In this document: positions 16,004-24,962 of the stretch, one piece after another
How the letters are laid out: every line of letters starts with the position of its first letter
Position numbering within the stretch: position 1 is the first letter of the stretch
Assembly: GCA_036258055.1 (NCBI GenBank)
Contig: DATAEK010000233.1
Coordinates: forward strand, 1 to 35,992
DNA from: DATAEK01 sp036258055
GTDB taxonomy: Bacteria > Acidobacteriota > Vicinamibacteria > Vicinamibacterales > 2-12-FULL-66-21
Direction: 5' to 3'
DNA length: 35,992 bases
The notes under the pieces: generated by a model
What the model was told of the DNA's origin: nothing
The model's input: the letters and a program-made list of their open reading frames with translations, nothing else
The model's database searches: none
Position numbers and translations under genes: made by a program

Positions 16004-18838
16004 CTATTTCCTGGTCTGTTCGGTTGCCAGCCAGATGTTCCCGGTGAGCTCTCCGAGACTGAAAAACATGCGCGTTGGGGTCAACGACAGGCTGACGGCC
16101 GAGGACCGTGGATCGACGGTGGAGAGCGAGAGGCGTGCAGTGTGGAAATGGCTCACCGCAGACGGCAGGCCGAGCGGCTGTCGAGTGGCAGGATCGATAC
16201 GCTGCACCCATATGCAACGGAACCCGTCACGCTCGGAGACGAAGTACAGCGCGTTGCCGTCCGGCGACCAGTACGGGTCGCGATCCATCATTGTGCCATC
16301 GGTGACTGGGATCCAGTCTTTCTCAGTAATGCCGCCGCTCGTCGCGGCTGCACGTTCGCCGCGGTAGGGGACGATGAAGATGCGTCTGGTTGTCGACGAT
16401 CCGATAGCAGCGTGGAACGCGATCCACTTCAAGTCCGGCGAAAACCGTGCACTGTAGAGAAATGACTCCGGGCTCGACGGTGGCACGATCACGGGCGTAA
16501 TCTTCTTCGACGAGACGTTGGCCAGCAGGATCGCTTCGGGTGGTCCCGCAGAATCGAGCAGCACCAGGCTACCACCGGGCGTGATATCCGTCGGCGGCCC
16601 GCAATCGCCGCACAGCTTCTGCGTCGCTCCACCAGTCGTGTCGGCCACGTAGACGGCGCGCTCATTCTCGTCCCGCTCCCAGTACACCACGTGTGACCCG
16701 TCAGGGCTCATGCGTGTCTGCAACAAGGGAGACGTCCCGGATGCGAGCGTTGTCTCGCCACCCGCATCAAGGTGCCGAAGCCGGACGTCCCAGCCTCCCG
16801 GGCGCGCCGCCACGTGGCTCAATTGGCGGCCGTCGCGCGACACGTCTGCGTAACCCTCGAAAGACAGCGAGTCTGTCAGGCGCTCGGGAGGCCCGGTGGT
16901 CGTCCCTTGTGCTGCGTCAACGGGCTCACTCCAGACGTCAACGTTCACCGCCAGGCTCGAAAAAGCCACTGCGGGAGACGCCCGGCGCGCGGCAACCGGT
17001 TGTGCCTCCACTGACGTTCCGAACGTCAGCTGCTGCGGCGGACCGGCGGCTTCACCCCGTGCAGATAACTCGATTTGCCAGATGTTGGCGCTGTCGCCGA
17101 GCACGGCCGAAAACAGCATCGCGCGTCCATCAAGCGTGACATCCGTCGGATTGATCGTGTAGTCGCCCGGCGGCGGCCGCAACCCACGGTTCCGAAGAAT
17201 CTGCATCACACCTGTTCGCGTCGGTGCGCCGCCTTCGAGTGACGTGATCCACCAGTCGACATCCGCATTGAGACGGCCGATGAACAGGAGACGGCCGTCT
17301 CGCAGCCAGACAGGATGCCTGGCAGCAGCAAACTCCGATGCAATCCGGCGGGGCTCGCCGCCGTTTGTGCCAATCACCCAGATGTTCGTGGATCCGCTCA
17401 CGAACGCCGAGCCCATCCCACCGCTCCAGTACGCTATCCATTTGCCGTCCGGCGAAAAGCGCGGGCGGTGACCGCCTTTTGCGATCAGCCTCAGAGTTCC
17501 GCCGAGAGCCGGAACGGTGTAGATGCCGCCGCCGTCGCGATCGGACCGGAACGCGATCGTCGTTCCGTCCGACGAGAACGTCGGTTCGTACTCGTCGGCG
17601 GCATCGGTCGTCAACCGCAGCGGCTGTCCCTGACGAGTCTGCTGGACCCAGATGTCGAGGCTGCCTTGGCCGCCACGATCGGAGGCGAACGCGAGCAGCG
17701 AGCCGTCGGGTGATAACGCGGGATACGCGCTGAGCCCCGCATCCGCACTCAGCCTGGTCAAGACGGGCGCCAGGCGGGCCGTTTCCGTTCTGGTCAGCGC
17801 CCACACGATCCACGCGACAGCCCCGACCAGAAGAATCGACCAGGGGGCGAGCATCCTCCAGGCAATCCGCCGGTTGCGGACGGCCGCACCGCTCGCCGGT
17901 GGCTGTTGCGCAACGTCATCGCTAGACAACGTGCGCTGCGCGATGCCGCTTCGTGAGACGCTGGAGCTGGACTTCAGATCGTCAAGGAGCTCCTCCAGCG
18001 CAATCTTCACGTCGTCCATGTGCTGGATGCGGCGTTCGCGGTCTTTGCGCAGACACCGGGCGATGATGCGTTCCAACTCGGGCGGGATCGGCTCGGCGGT
18101 GTCGACGAGGGGCGGTGGATCGAGGCTGAGAACGGCGGAAAGAGTAGACAGGCTCGTCGCGCCGCGGAAGGCCCGCCGACCTGATGCCATCTCGTACAGC
18201 ATGGCCCCGAACGAGAAGACGTCGGAACGATGGTCGATCGGCAGGCCTTCAGCCTGCTCTGGCGACATATAGGCGACCGTTCCGACGATCGTGCCCTCAA
18301 TCGTCATGGGTGCGACGTCGATCGTCCTGGTTTCCAGAATCGATTCGGCACGGCGTTCGACGAGCTTCGCCAGGCCGAAATCCAGGAGCTTTACGAGCCC
18401 CCGCTGGCTCACGATGACGTTGCTCGGCTTGATGTCCCGATGGATGATGTCCGCTGCGTGTGCCGCGACGAGCGCATCGGCGATCTGGATGGCGTACTTC
18501 ACCGCATCGATCAGACGAAGACTGCGGGCGATGACCTGGTCGAGCGTCACTCCCGCAACGTATTCCATCGCGATGTACGACACACCGTCCGCCGAATCGA
18601 TATCGTAGATGGCGATGATGTTTGGATGGTTCAGCGACGATGCGGTCCTGGCTTCCTGGATGAACCGCTTTCGCCGGTCCGCGTCGTGCATCTTTTCCGC
18701 GCGCAGAATCTTGAACGCGACCAATCGATCGAGCCGGGCATCGCGGGCGCGATACACGGTGCCCATCCCCCCCTCGCCGAGCTTTTCGAGGATCGTGTAG
18801 CGAGCGATCGTGCGGCCGATCAGCTCATCGTCGGGCAT
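16004..18838 (-). CDS. Ser/Thr protein kinase with TolB/WD40-like sensor domain
   Basis: A 944-residue kinase. The catalytic domain begins at residue 13: GEGGMGTVY (21-29), Lys43 in VAFKIL, HRDIKPSN (Asp135), DFG (Asp153), AYMSPEQ. It ends near 285. A Ser-rich juxtamembrane stretch (DLKSSSSVSRSG, about 288-299) may be autophosphorylated. The membrane helix is about 331-348 (APWSILLVGAVAWIVWAL). The outer part is a propeller with repeats such as ALSPDGSLLAFASDRGGQG, PTFSSDGTTIAFRSDRDG, PRFSPDGKWIAYWSG and YWSPDGNALYFVSERDG. It is one of three complete kinases here but has no sigma partner. It separates the two peptide-modification loci; a link to either is not shown. Confidence 0.95.
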   Translation of the reverse strand: MPDDELIGRTIARYTILEKLGEGGMGTVYRARDARLDRLVAFKILRAEKMHDADRRKRFIQEARTASSLNHPNIIAIYDIDSADGVSYIAMEYVAGVTLDQVIARSLRLIDAVKYAIQIADALVAAHAADIIHRDIKPSNVIVSQRGLVKLLDFGLAKLVERRAESILETRTIDVAPMTIEGTIVGTVAYMSPEQAEGLPIDHRSDVFSFGAMLYEMASGRRAFRGATSLSTLSAVLSLDPPPLVDTAEPIPPELERIIARCLRKDRERRIQHMDDVKIALEELLDDLKSSSSVSRSGIAQRTLSSDDVAQQPPASGAAVRNRRIAWRMLAPWSILLVGAVAWIVWALTRTETARLAPVLTRLSADAGLSAYPALSPDGSLLAFASDRGGQGSLDIWVQQTRQGQPLRLTTDAADEYEPTFSSDGTTIAFRSDRDGGGIYTVPALGGTLRLIAKGGHRPRFSPDGKWIAYWSGGMGSAFVSGSTNIWVIGTNGGEPRRIASEFAAARHPVWLRDGRLLFIGRLNADVDWWITSLEGGAPTRTGVMQILRNRGLRPPPGDYTINPTDVTLDGRAMLFSAVLGDSANIWQIELSARGEAAGPPQQLTFGTSVEAQPVAARRASPAVAFSSLAVNVDVWSEPVDAAQGTTTGPPERLTDSLSFEGYADVSRDGRQLSHVAARPGGWDVRLRHLDAGGETTLASGTSPLLQTRMSPDGSHVVYWERDENERAVYVADTTGGATQKLCGDCGPPTDITPGGSLVLLDSAGPPEAILLANVSSKKITPVIVPPSSPESFLYSARFSPDLKWIAFHAAIGSSTTRRIFIVPYRGERAAATSGGITEKDWIPVTDGTMMDRDPYWSPDGNALYFVSERDGFRCIWVQRIDPATRQPLGLPSAVSHFHTARLSLSTVDPRSSAVSLSLTPTRMFFSLGELTGNIWLATEQTRK

Positions 18839-19692
18839 CGGACCGATCCGGGCTCCGTTTCTTGCGGACGGGCGACAGAGAGCGCACCCGTACTCGCGTT
18901 CTAAGACAGGGAATGCACTCGATGTTAGGTCGGTCCGCTACACGGAGTCAATGCGCGAATCAGCTACCACGCCGACTATGCGGCACCAATGCTCAATACC
19001 GGCGTCGACTGCCGGATGCTGATCGCGGACGCCTCGCAACGGAGCGAATCGGGCCGGGACAGTTTGCAAGTAGTGCCCAAGGAAAATGAGACTCACCCCG
19101 AGGCCGGCCAGCAACGGCGCGCGGCGTCGGCCGCTGATGTCGCTGCGCAGCGGTCCGTTTGACGCGATCGTGAAGTCGTGTGTGCGGTTTTGGTAGACCG
19201 TCTCTCACCAACCTCGTCGATCTGGTGCGCCCGGCCGTAGTCCTTGTACGTGCCCGCGTTATACAGGTTGGTCGTCGTCCAACTCTGAATGGCCTCGGGT
19301 TACGATAACCGCGCTCGCGCGGATGTTAGGCGACTTGGCTGGCAGTTGATGGCTGCTTGGATTCTCGATCCCGGGCTGGCGCGAGTCTCGTTCGCGCGGG
19401 CGGCAACTGGATCGGCTTCGAGATGCGCCCCGCATTGCGCGACGCGTCTTTGCCCAAACCGGTGCTGCCCCAGCTGCCTCAACCGCTCGATCCGACCGGA
19501 CAGCCGACACCTGGATTTCCCGTGTTGATCAGATCGGTGCATGCAGGTACCTTCTGTCAGCGAATTCACCCTGTGACGCGGGCGGCGCGGATTCCGAAGG
19601 CCGTGCGCTCGTGTGGTTTTCGCGTCGCATCTGACCCAGGCACACACCACGACCGCATTCGCCAAGCGTCAACTTCCGAGGAGGGCACGTCC
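18839..19692. other. 850-bp gene-poor stretch, probably decayed coding DNA
   Basis: No intact gene is supported. On the minus strand, short pieces look protein-like: EHWCRIVGVVADSRIDSV (about 18947-19000) resembles the periplasmic part of MacB-type permeases, and NAGTYKDYGRAHQIDEVG lies at about 19210-19265. They are in different frames and broken by stops. I read this as gene remnants. The right end must hold the promoter for the peptide and radical SAM genes. Confidence 0.4.
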
Positions 19693-19878
19693 ATGGCAGA
19701 CATCCAGGTCCAGATTCCCAAAGAACTGGGGCTCACGCGGAAGCAGAAGAGCGATCTGCAGAAGGTGTTCCGGAAGAAGCTGGTCGAGACAATCCACGGA
19801 AAGCAGGCCGGCGCGATCGCCAAATCGAAGCTGATGGTGATAGACGTCCGCGCGAAGTCGAAGAACGAGGTCGTCTGA
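19693..19878 (+). CDS. 61-residue peptide upstream of a radical SAM enzyme, candidate precursor
   Basis: A small highly charged protein: MADIQVQIPKELGLTRKQKS, a helical DLQKVFRKKLVETIHGKQ part, AGAIAKSK, and an ending LMVIDVRAKSKNEVV. The ATG at 19693 has GAGGAGGG eight bases upstream (19678-19684). It stops 19 bases before the radical SAM start, so the two form an operon. The helical first half would suit a leader recognised by the PqqD-like domain of the neighbour. The second half lacks Cys and aromatic residues except one His, so a modification chemistry cannot be guessed; it may instead be a small accessory subunit. No family name recognised. The longer in-frame extension to 19357 is unlikely given the ribosome site. 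Confidence 0.75.
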   Translation: MADIQVQIPKELGLTRKQKSDLQKVFRKKLVETIHGKQAGAIAKSKLMVIDVRAKSKNEVV

Positions 19879-19897
19879 GCTCTCCAGAAAGGACCTG

Positions 19898-22156
19898 ATG
19901 GTGCGGCTCGAAAACGTCAATCGACGGCCGTCTATCTGCCTCATCACCGCGCTGACTGTCGCCGACTTCATCGACCCCGGTCTGATCGCCGACGCGCACG
20001 CGAAGACTGGCGCTCAGCTTGGCGTCCTCACGCTTGCAGCGCGGCTGCGCCAGCAGGGCCTCACGCCCACGGTCGTCAACCTGGACGATCTGTTCTTCGA
20101 TTTCGTCAGGAACGATGCGACGCGCCCGTCGATTCAGGACAACCGCTCCGGCGCCGAGAGCGCGACGTTCTTCTTTCCGTTCGTGGCCGCGCACCTCGCC
20201 GGGCTTTCCTTCGACATCGTCGGGTTGAGCTCGATCTGCAGCTCGTACCCGCTGACGTTGCGCCTGGCGGCCGAAGTCAAACGGCTCAACCCCGCGACCG
20301 CCGTCGTGATTGGCGGACCCCAGGCCTCGGTCGTCGACGAGGCGACGCTGCGGGCGTTTCCGTGCGTGGACGTCATCGTCCGCGGGGAAGGGGACGACAC
20401 GTTCCCTGCGCTCGTACGGCTGCTCCACGAGCGCGACCGCCGGTGGGAACGGATCCCGGGAATCACCTTCAGGCGCGGCGACGAGGTGATCCGCAATCCC
20501 AACGCGCCCGTCGTCGATGACCTCGATGCGCTGCCGCTCCCCGCGTTCGACCTCGATTCGAAGATCAGGGACCGCGGCGGAATTCATCTCGAGATCGGAA
20601 GAGGATGCCCGTTCGCCTGCACGTTCTGCTCGACGAATGACTTCTTCAGACGCAACTTCCGCCTGAAGTCACCGGCACGGATGATCGCCGACATCACGGA
20701 ACTGAAACGGGCGTACGGGCTCAACTACTTCAGCCTCGTGCACGACATGTACACCATCGACAGGAAGAAGGTCGTTGCATTCTGTGAGGCGATCCTCGCG
20801 AGCGGTGAGCGTTTCACCTGGGGCTGCAGCGCCCGAACCGATTGTGTCGACGACGAACTGCTGGAACTGATGGCCAGAGCCGGATGCACTGGCATTTTCT
20901 TCGGCATCGAGACCGGTTCTCAGCGGATGCAGCACGTCATTCACAAGAAGCTGGATCTGTCGGAGGCGAGGGAACGGATCGCCTCCGCCGATCGCAACGG
21001 CATCAACACGACCGTCGCCTTCATCGTCGGCTTTCCGGAAGAGAGTCGCGACGATCTGCAGGATACGATTCACTTCTTCATCGATTCGCTGCGCTTCGAC
21101 CACGCCGAGCCGCAGTGCTCCTTACTCGCGCCCCTGGCCGCGACCCCCGTTTACGAGCAGCACAGAGACCACCTGATCTTCGACGACATCTTCTCGGACA
21201 TATCCAACCAGAGCTGGCGGCAGGATCCGGTTGAAGCGGCCCTGATCAAGTCGCATCCCGACGTCTTCCCCAACTTCTATGCGATTCCGACCGTCCTGGT
21301 GGACCGGCGGTACGTCAAGGACGTGATGGATTTCGTGACGTATCTGGCGACCTGGTTCCGCTGGCTGCCGGTTGCGATACTCCAGGACAGCGGCGATCTG
21401 CTGCACGTCTTCGAGCGCTGGCAGCGATGGCGGCTCGAACGACGCCCCCGCGACACAGATGAAGACATCGGCTGGACCCCGTACTACTCGCATCGCCGGT
21501 TCCACACCGAATTCCTCGAATTCGTCCGGAGCTGCTACCTGCCCGAGATGGCGTCGGCACGACACGCCATTTCTGCCGTCGCGCGAGCCGAGAGCATCCC
21601 CGCGCGCGAGCGACGCACGCCGATCGTCGATCCCGTCGAGTGCCTCGACGAACGGTCGGTTCCGTATCCGCTCGACGCCGCAATCGTTGTCGATCTGGAG
21701 GCCGACTACGACACCCTGATCGGGTCTCTGCGCAATCGCCATGACCTGAATCTGGTACCTGTCCGCGACACCACGATCGTGTTCAGTACGACAGGCGATC
21801 GGCTCGATACCTGGCAGCTGCCGCCGTTGTCGGCGGCACTGCTGCGCCTGTGCGATGGCACCCGGACAGTCGCCGAGATCGCACGTGCGTTTCAGCCGGT
21901 CGGAGCAGATCTCGAAGGCATCCCGGCCGAAACCGTCTGCCTCTTTGGCCTGGCGCAGCTGAAAGACGATGGGTTCATCGGGCTGTCGGCTTCACCGCTG
22001 ATGTGGCAGCAGGACGTCGACGCTGACGAGATCTCAGATCGCGCCACGCACTATTCGCAACCGCCGCAGCTGACGAACACGCAGCAGCCGTGGCCTCCTC
22101 GCGCTGTCACTGAGACAGGTCCCGGTGACTGCCCGGCTCCGGAGGCGATGGGCTGA
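19898..22156 (+). CDS. B12-binding radical SAM enzyme with PqqD-like C-terminal domain
   Basis: A 752-residue enzyme. The N-terminal cobalamin-binding fold is at about 10-185 (LGVLTLAARLRQQGLTPTVV, FDIVGLSSICSSYP, AVVIGGPQAS, DVIVRGEGDDTFPALV). No DxHxxG motif is seen, as in many base-off members. The radical SAM domain follows 'LDALPLPAFDL', with the cluster motif Cys237-x3-Cys241-x2-Cys244 (RGCPFACTFCS) and FFGIETGSQRMQ. A unique middle part (about 420-615) has no known match. Residues 619-698 read as a PqqD/RRE-like winged helix (LPPLSAALLRLCDGTRTVAE, then GLAQLKDDGFIGL). Such domains bind precursor leaders in RiPP pathways. A polar tail follows. The start has AGAAAGGA upstream. Predicted role: radical methylation or rearrangement of a peptide, possibly the upstream 61-mer. 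Confidence 0.92.
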   Translation: MVRLENVNRRPSICLITALTVADFIDPGLIADAHAKTGAQLGVLTLAARLRQQGLTPTVVNLDDLFFDFVRNDATRPSIQDNRSGAESATFFFPFVAAHLAGLSFDIVGLSSICSSYPLTLRLAAEVKRLNPATAVVIGGPQASVVDEATLRAFPCVDVIVRGEGDDTFPALVRLLHERDRRWERIPGITFRRGDEVIRNPNAPVVDDLDALPLPAFDLDSKIRDRGGIHLEIGRGCPFACTFCSTNDFFRRNFRLKSPARMIADITELKRAYGLNYFSLVHDMYTIDRKKVVAFCEAILASGERFTWGCSARTDCVDDELLELMARAGCTGIFFGIETGSQRMQHVIHKKLDLSEARERIASADRNGINTTVAFIVGFPEESRDDLQDTIHFFIDSLRFDHAEPQCSLLAPLAATPVYEQHRDHLIFDDIFSDISNQSWRQDPVEAALIKSHPDVFPNFYAIPTVLVDRRYVKDVMDFVTYLATWFRWLPVAILQDSGDLLHVFERWQRWRLERRPRDTDEDIGWTPYYSHRRFHTEFLEFVRSCYLPEMASARHAISAVARAESIPARERRTPIVDPVECLDERSVPYPLDAAIVVDLEADYDTLIGSLRNRHDLNLVPVRDTTIVFSTTGDRLDTWQLPPLSAALLRLCDGTRTVAEIARAFQPVGADLEGIPAETVCLFGLAQLKDDGFIGLSASPLMWQQDVDADEISDRATHYSQPPQLTNTQQPWPPRAVTETGPGDCPAPEAMG

Positions 22157-22178
22157 CGTGACGTTGGCTGACATCCGC

Positions 22179-22197
22179 CGCGGCGTGGCGGGCCGCG
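22179..22197. terminator. Weak hairpin between convergent genes
   Basis: CGCGGC (22179-22184), loop of seven, GCCGCG (22192-22197), 23 bases past the radical SAM stop. There is no T-run. A Rho-independent role is doubtful. Confidence 0.25.
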
Positions 22198-22325
22198 ACG
22201 TTCTGTGAGACGTCTGCGAAACCGACCTCCGCCTTTCGGTCAAGGCCGTCCGCGCGTCAGCCGCGGCGTTATCGAAAAAAGCGACCTGGCCAGGCGGCGT
22301 CGCGACCGTCGAAGGCGGAGCCTCG

Positions 22326-23999
22326 CTAGACGTTGCCGCGCTTCATCTCTTCCATCAGGTGATCGCACGCGCGTACGGCCAGCGCCATGATTGTCAGCGT
22401 CGGGTTCTGGCAGCCGCCCGACACGAATGACGACGCGTCCATCACGTAGAGGTTGCTGATGTCGTGCGTCTGGAGGAACTGGTTCAGGACCGAGGATTTG
22501 GGATCGCGTCCCATGCGGGCGGTGCCCATCTCGTGGATGCCGTACCCGGGAATGCGGTCGGGCTCCGTGAACGGCTTGATGTTCTTGGCGCCGGCGGCCT
22601 CCATCATCTCGGTCGCCGTGACCGCCATCTCGGGGATCATTGCCTTCTCGTTCTCACCCCACGTCATCGTGATGCGCAGGACGGGAATGCCGAACTTGTC
22701 GACGACCTTGGGATCGATCTCGACGAAGTTGTCGAACCGCGGGAGCACTTCGCCGAACCCGACCAGGTTGACCGAGGTCAGCGGATCGAGGACGCCCTTC
22801 TTGAACGCTGCGCCGTAGCCCGGCGCATCCATGCGGAAGCTCGTCGAGCCGCCGCCCTGGAAGCCGAAGCCGCGCAGATACTTCTTCTCGCGCGGCCCAT
22901 TGATCGTGTTTCTCATCCGGATCGTATAGATCCCGTTCGGGCGCCGCGGCGCGCCGAGCGATGGCTTCGGGGCGGGCGCGTCTGGAAACTCCCCGCTCGC
23001 GCCGCCGGCCACCCACGTGTGATCCATCAGATAGTGTCCGAGAACGCCGCTCGAGTTGGCGAGGCCGCCCGCCGCCGAATTGAGGAGGATTCTGGCGGAC
23101 TCGAGGGCCTGCGCGCAGAGCAGGACCGCGCGGGCGCGCACCTCGCGAACCTCACGGGTCACGCGATCGATGTACATGACGCCCGTCGCCTTGTTCGTCG
23201 ACGGATCGGTCAGGATGCGATAGACCATCGCGTCGGTGATGAGCGTCGTGTTCCCGGATTGCAGCGCGTCGGCCACGGTGGTGAACGCGGCGTTGAAGTA
23301 CGAACGCGTCGCGCAGCCTTGCTCGCACGGTCCGCAGTAGTGGCACGGAGCCCGGCCGTTGAGCGGCCGCGTGATGTTGGCGGCGCGGCCGATGGTCACC
23401 GTCCAACCGAGCTTGCTCTTCACGCGCGTGCGCAGTTGCATCTCCGCGCAGCTCATCGGCATCGCCGGATGAAAATGGCCGTCGGGCAACTCCGGCACGT
23501 TCTCCGTCTGCCCGGAGATGCCGACGTACTCTTCGACCAGGTCGTAGTACGGCGCGAGATCCTCGTAGGAGAGCGGCCAGTCCTCACCGTACCCGTCGAA
23601 CGATTTGGCGTGCAGATCCTGATTGCTGAACCGATACGACTGCCGGCCCCAGACGTTGGTGCGTCCGCCGACGACGCGCGTGCGGCCTTGCCAGCTGAAC
23701 GGCTTGCCGTCCGGTGTCGTGTAGGGCTCTTCGAGATCGTTGACGAACCATTTGTAGTTCCACTCGCGGCACGCGTAACAGTCGCGCTGCCGGGGACGCG
23801 TGCGCCGTATCCACTCACTCGCCCGGTCGCGGTAGGTCAAGTCGTACGCCGGCACGTGCTCGGTGAAGTCAGCACCGGTCTGCGGCTTCCCCGCTTCGAG
23901 GAGCGCGACCTTGATGCCAGCTTCCGACAGCCGCTTGGCCGCCCACCCGCCTGAGGCTCCCGAACCCACGACGATCACGTCGAATCTGGTCGTCTGCAT
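22326..23999 (-). CDS. GMC oxidoreductase, Fe-S type (gluconate/sugar dehydrogenase-like large subunit)
   Basis: A 557-residue FAD enzyme. The N-terminus has the dinucleotide motif VIVVGSGASGGWAAKRLSEA and the GMC signature WQGRTRVVGGRTNVWG. Cys219-x2-Cys222-x2-Cys225-x3-Cys229 (CHYCGPCEQGC) matches the cluster-binding region of FAD-dependent sugar dehydrogenase complexes that carry a 3Fe-4S centre. The GMC_oxred_C part has His489 (GIHEMGTARMG) and Asn532 (CQNPTLTIMAL) as the catalytic pair. It oxidises a sugar or polyol and passes electrons on. There is no signal peptide; export would be with the Tat-type small subunit encoded upstream. The usual cytochrome c subunit is not in this cluster. 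Confidence 0.93.
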   Translation of the reverse strand: MQTTRFDVIVVGSGASGGWAAKRLSEAGIKVALLEAGKPQTGADFTEHVPAYDLTYRDRASEWIRRTRPRQRDCYACREWNYKWFVNDLEEPYTTPDGKPFSWQGRTRVVGGRTNVWGRQSYRFSNQDLHAKSFDGYGEDWPLSYEDLAPYYDLVEEYVGISGQTENVPELPDGHFHPAMPMSCAEMQLRTRVKSKLGWTVTIGRAANITRPLNGRAPCHYCGPCEQGCATRSYFNAAFTTVADALQSGNTTLITDAMVYRILTDPSTNKATGVMYIDRVTREVREVRARAVLLCAQALESARILLNSAAGGLANSSGVLGHYLMDHTWVAGGASGEFPDAPAPKPSLGAPRRPNGIYTIRMRNTINGPREKKYLRGFGFQGGGSTSFRMDAPGYGAAFKKGVLDPLTSVNLVGFGEVLPRFDNFVEIDPKVVDKFGIPVLRITMTWGENEKAMIPEMAVTATEMMEAAGAKNIKPFTEPDRIPGYGIHEMGTARMGRDPKSSVLNQFLQTHDISNLYVMDASSFVSGGCQNPTLTIMALAVRACDHLMEEMKRGNV

Positions 24000-24043
24000 G
24001 ATGTCGACCCGATTAAATCAGAACTCATTTGGGTTCGTAAGCG

Positions 24044-24176
24044 TCAACGCCCAACCGCCAACGCCCAACTCCCAACTCCCAACTACCAAGAATCCTGCAA
24101 ACCGGCGGCACGCACGATTGGGAGTTGGGAGTTGGGAGTTGGAAGTTGGGAGTTGGGAGTTGGCAGTTGGAAGTTG
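24044..24176. repeat. Inverted arrays of a heptamer repeat (cccaact / gggagtt)
   Basis: Left arm 24044-24088 is a run of the 7-mer cccaact and variants (ccaaccg, ccaacgc). Right arm 24118-24176 has eight units of gggagtt or one-base variants (ggaagtt, ggcagtt). They are complementary over about 20-40 bases with a 29-base spacer, giving a long hairpin in the RNA of either strand. The array lies in the 199-bp gap between the small and large dehydrogenase subunits. Confidence 0.9.
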
Positions 24177-24198
24177 ACACACTCAAGTGAGCTCTGGG

Positions 24199-24840
24199 TT
24201 AGCCCTGATGCCCGTCCGGGTGCGTGCACCCGGGCAACTCCTGATGAAACACGTTGCCAGTCCACCCCAGCTCGCGCATGCCCATTTCCGACGAGTAGTA
24301 GGCGCCGACGATCCACTCCTTCAAGTTCTCGAAGTGGTCTCGGATCGCGGACGCTTTGGCGTCAGCCGTGGAGGCATCGCGCAGCAACGCGTCCTGCTCC
24401 GAAGCCGCAATGCCAATCCAGGCTTTGCCGTACTTGGCGATGGCGGCCATGTCGAACGCGCCGAGCGCACCGAGAAAGGCGCGCTGGTTCTTGTCAGACT
24501 CGACCGCCAGCAGTTGGTCGAGAAACGGCGCGACCTTCGCGGCGGTCGAACCCGGAACGATCGCCTCGGCGAGAGCCTCGAGCGTCTTCGCCTGATGGGC
24601 GTCGAGGAACTCCGGAGTGGAGGCCGCGACAGCCGCTTTCTGCGCCTCCTCGATGACACCGGGAGTCGAGAGGTGCCGGTACATCGGGTGCTGCGCTTCA
24701 GCTGACGATGGCAGGACGAAGCCCGCCCCGGCACCGCTGAGAAGCGCCTGCAGAGCAACACGCCGCGGCACGGCGTTGGCCGGCGGTTCAGCAGTCGGTC
24801 GGAGCGGGATCGTCTTCGGCAGGTCGCGCTCGTTGCTCAT
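24199..24840 (-). CDS. Gluconate 2-dehydrogenase subunit 3 family protein
   Basis: A 213-residue protein. A Tat-like signal is at about 24-45 (PRRVALQALLSGAGAGFVLP). The mature part has EFLDAHQAKTLEALAEAIVP, HFENLKEWIVGAYYSSEMGM and ELGWTGNVFHQELPGCTHPD, the conserved segments of PF13618. In known complexes this small subunit is needed to export and mature the GMC subunit. Here it precedes the GMC gene on the same strand, with the heptamer array between. The start at 24840 is chosen because the Tat-like region follows at normal distance; no good ribosome site is seen. Confidence 0.9.
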   Translation of the reverse strand: MSNERDLPKTIPLRPTAEPPANAVPRRVALQALLSGAGAGFVLPSSAEAQHPMYRHLSTPGVIEEAQKAAVAASTPEFLDAHQAKTLEALAEAIVPGSTAAKVAPFLDQLLAVESDKNQRAFLGALGAFDMAAIAKYGKAWIGIAASEQDALLRDASTADAKASAIRDHFENLKEWIVGAYYSSEMGMRELGWTGNVFHQELPGCTHPDGHQG

Positions 24841-24962
24841 GTGCCAGAGTCTAGCACCAGGACACGATCGACCGGGGCTGTTCCCGGCTGATGGCCTGAA
24901 CTCCCTCACTGCTTCGACAGCGCCCACCGAACTGTACGCGCGAATCGCCGCAGTTTCCTGGA

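Noticed and set aside
18947..19000. MacB-like permease remnant (EHWCRIVGVVADSRIDSV)
   Set aside because: The match is only 18 residues and the flanks do not continue in any frame, so it is noted in the gene-poor entry but not called.
22464..23954. 496-residue plus-strand frame opposite the GMC gene
   Set aside because: It is the Arg/His/Asp-rich shadow of a clearly real flavoprotein gene and resembles nothing.
24044..24176. CRISPR array
   Set aside because: Units are 7 bp and directly adjacent, with no spacers and no cas genes, so it is a simple-repeat inverted array.
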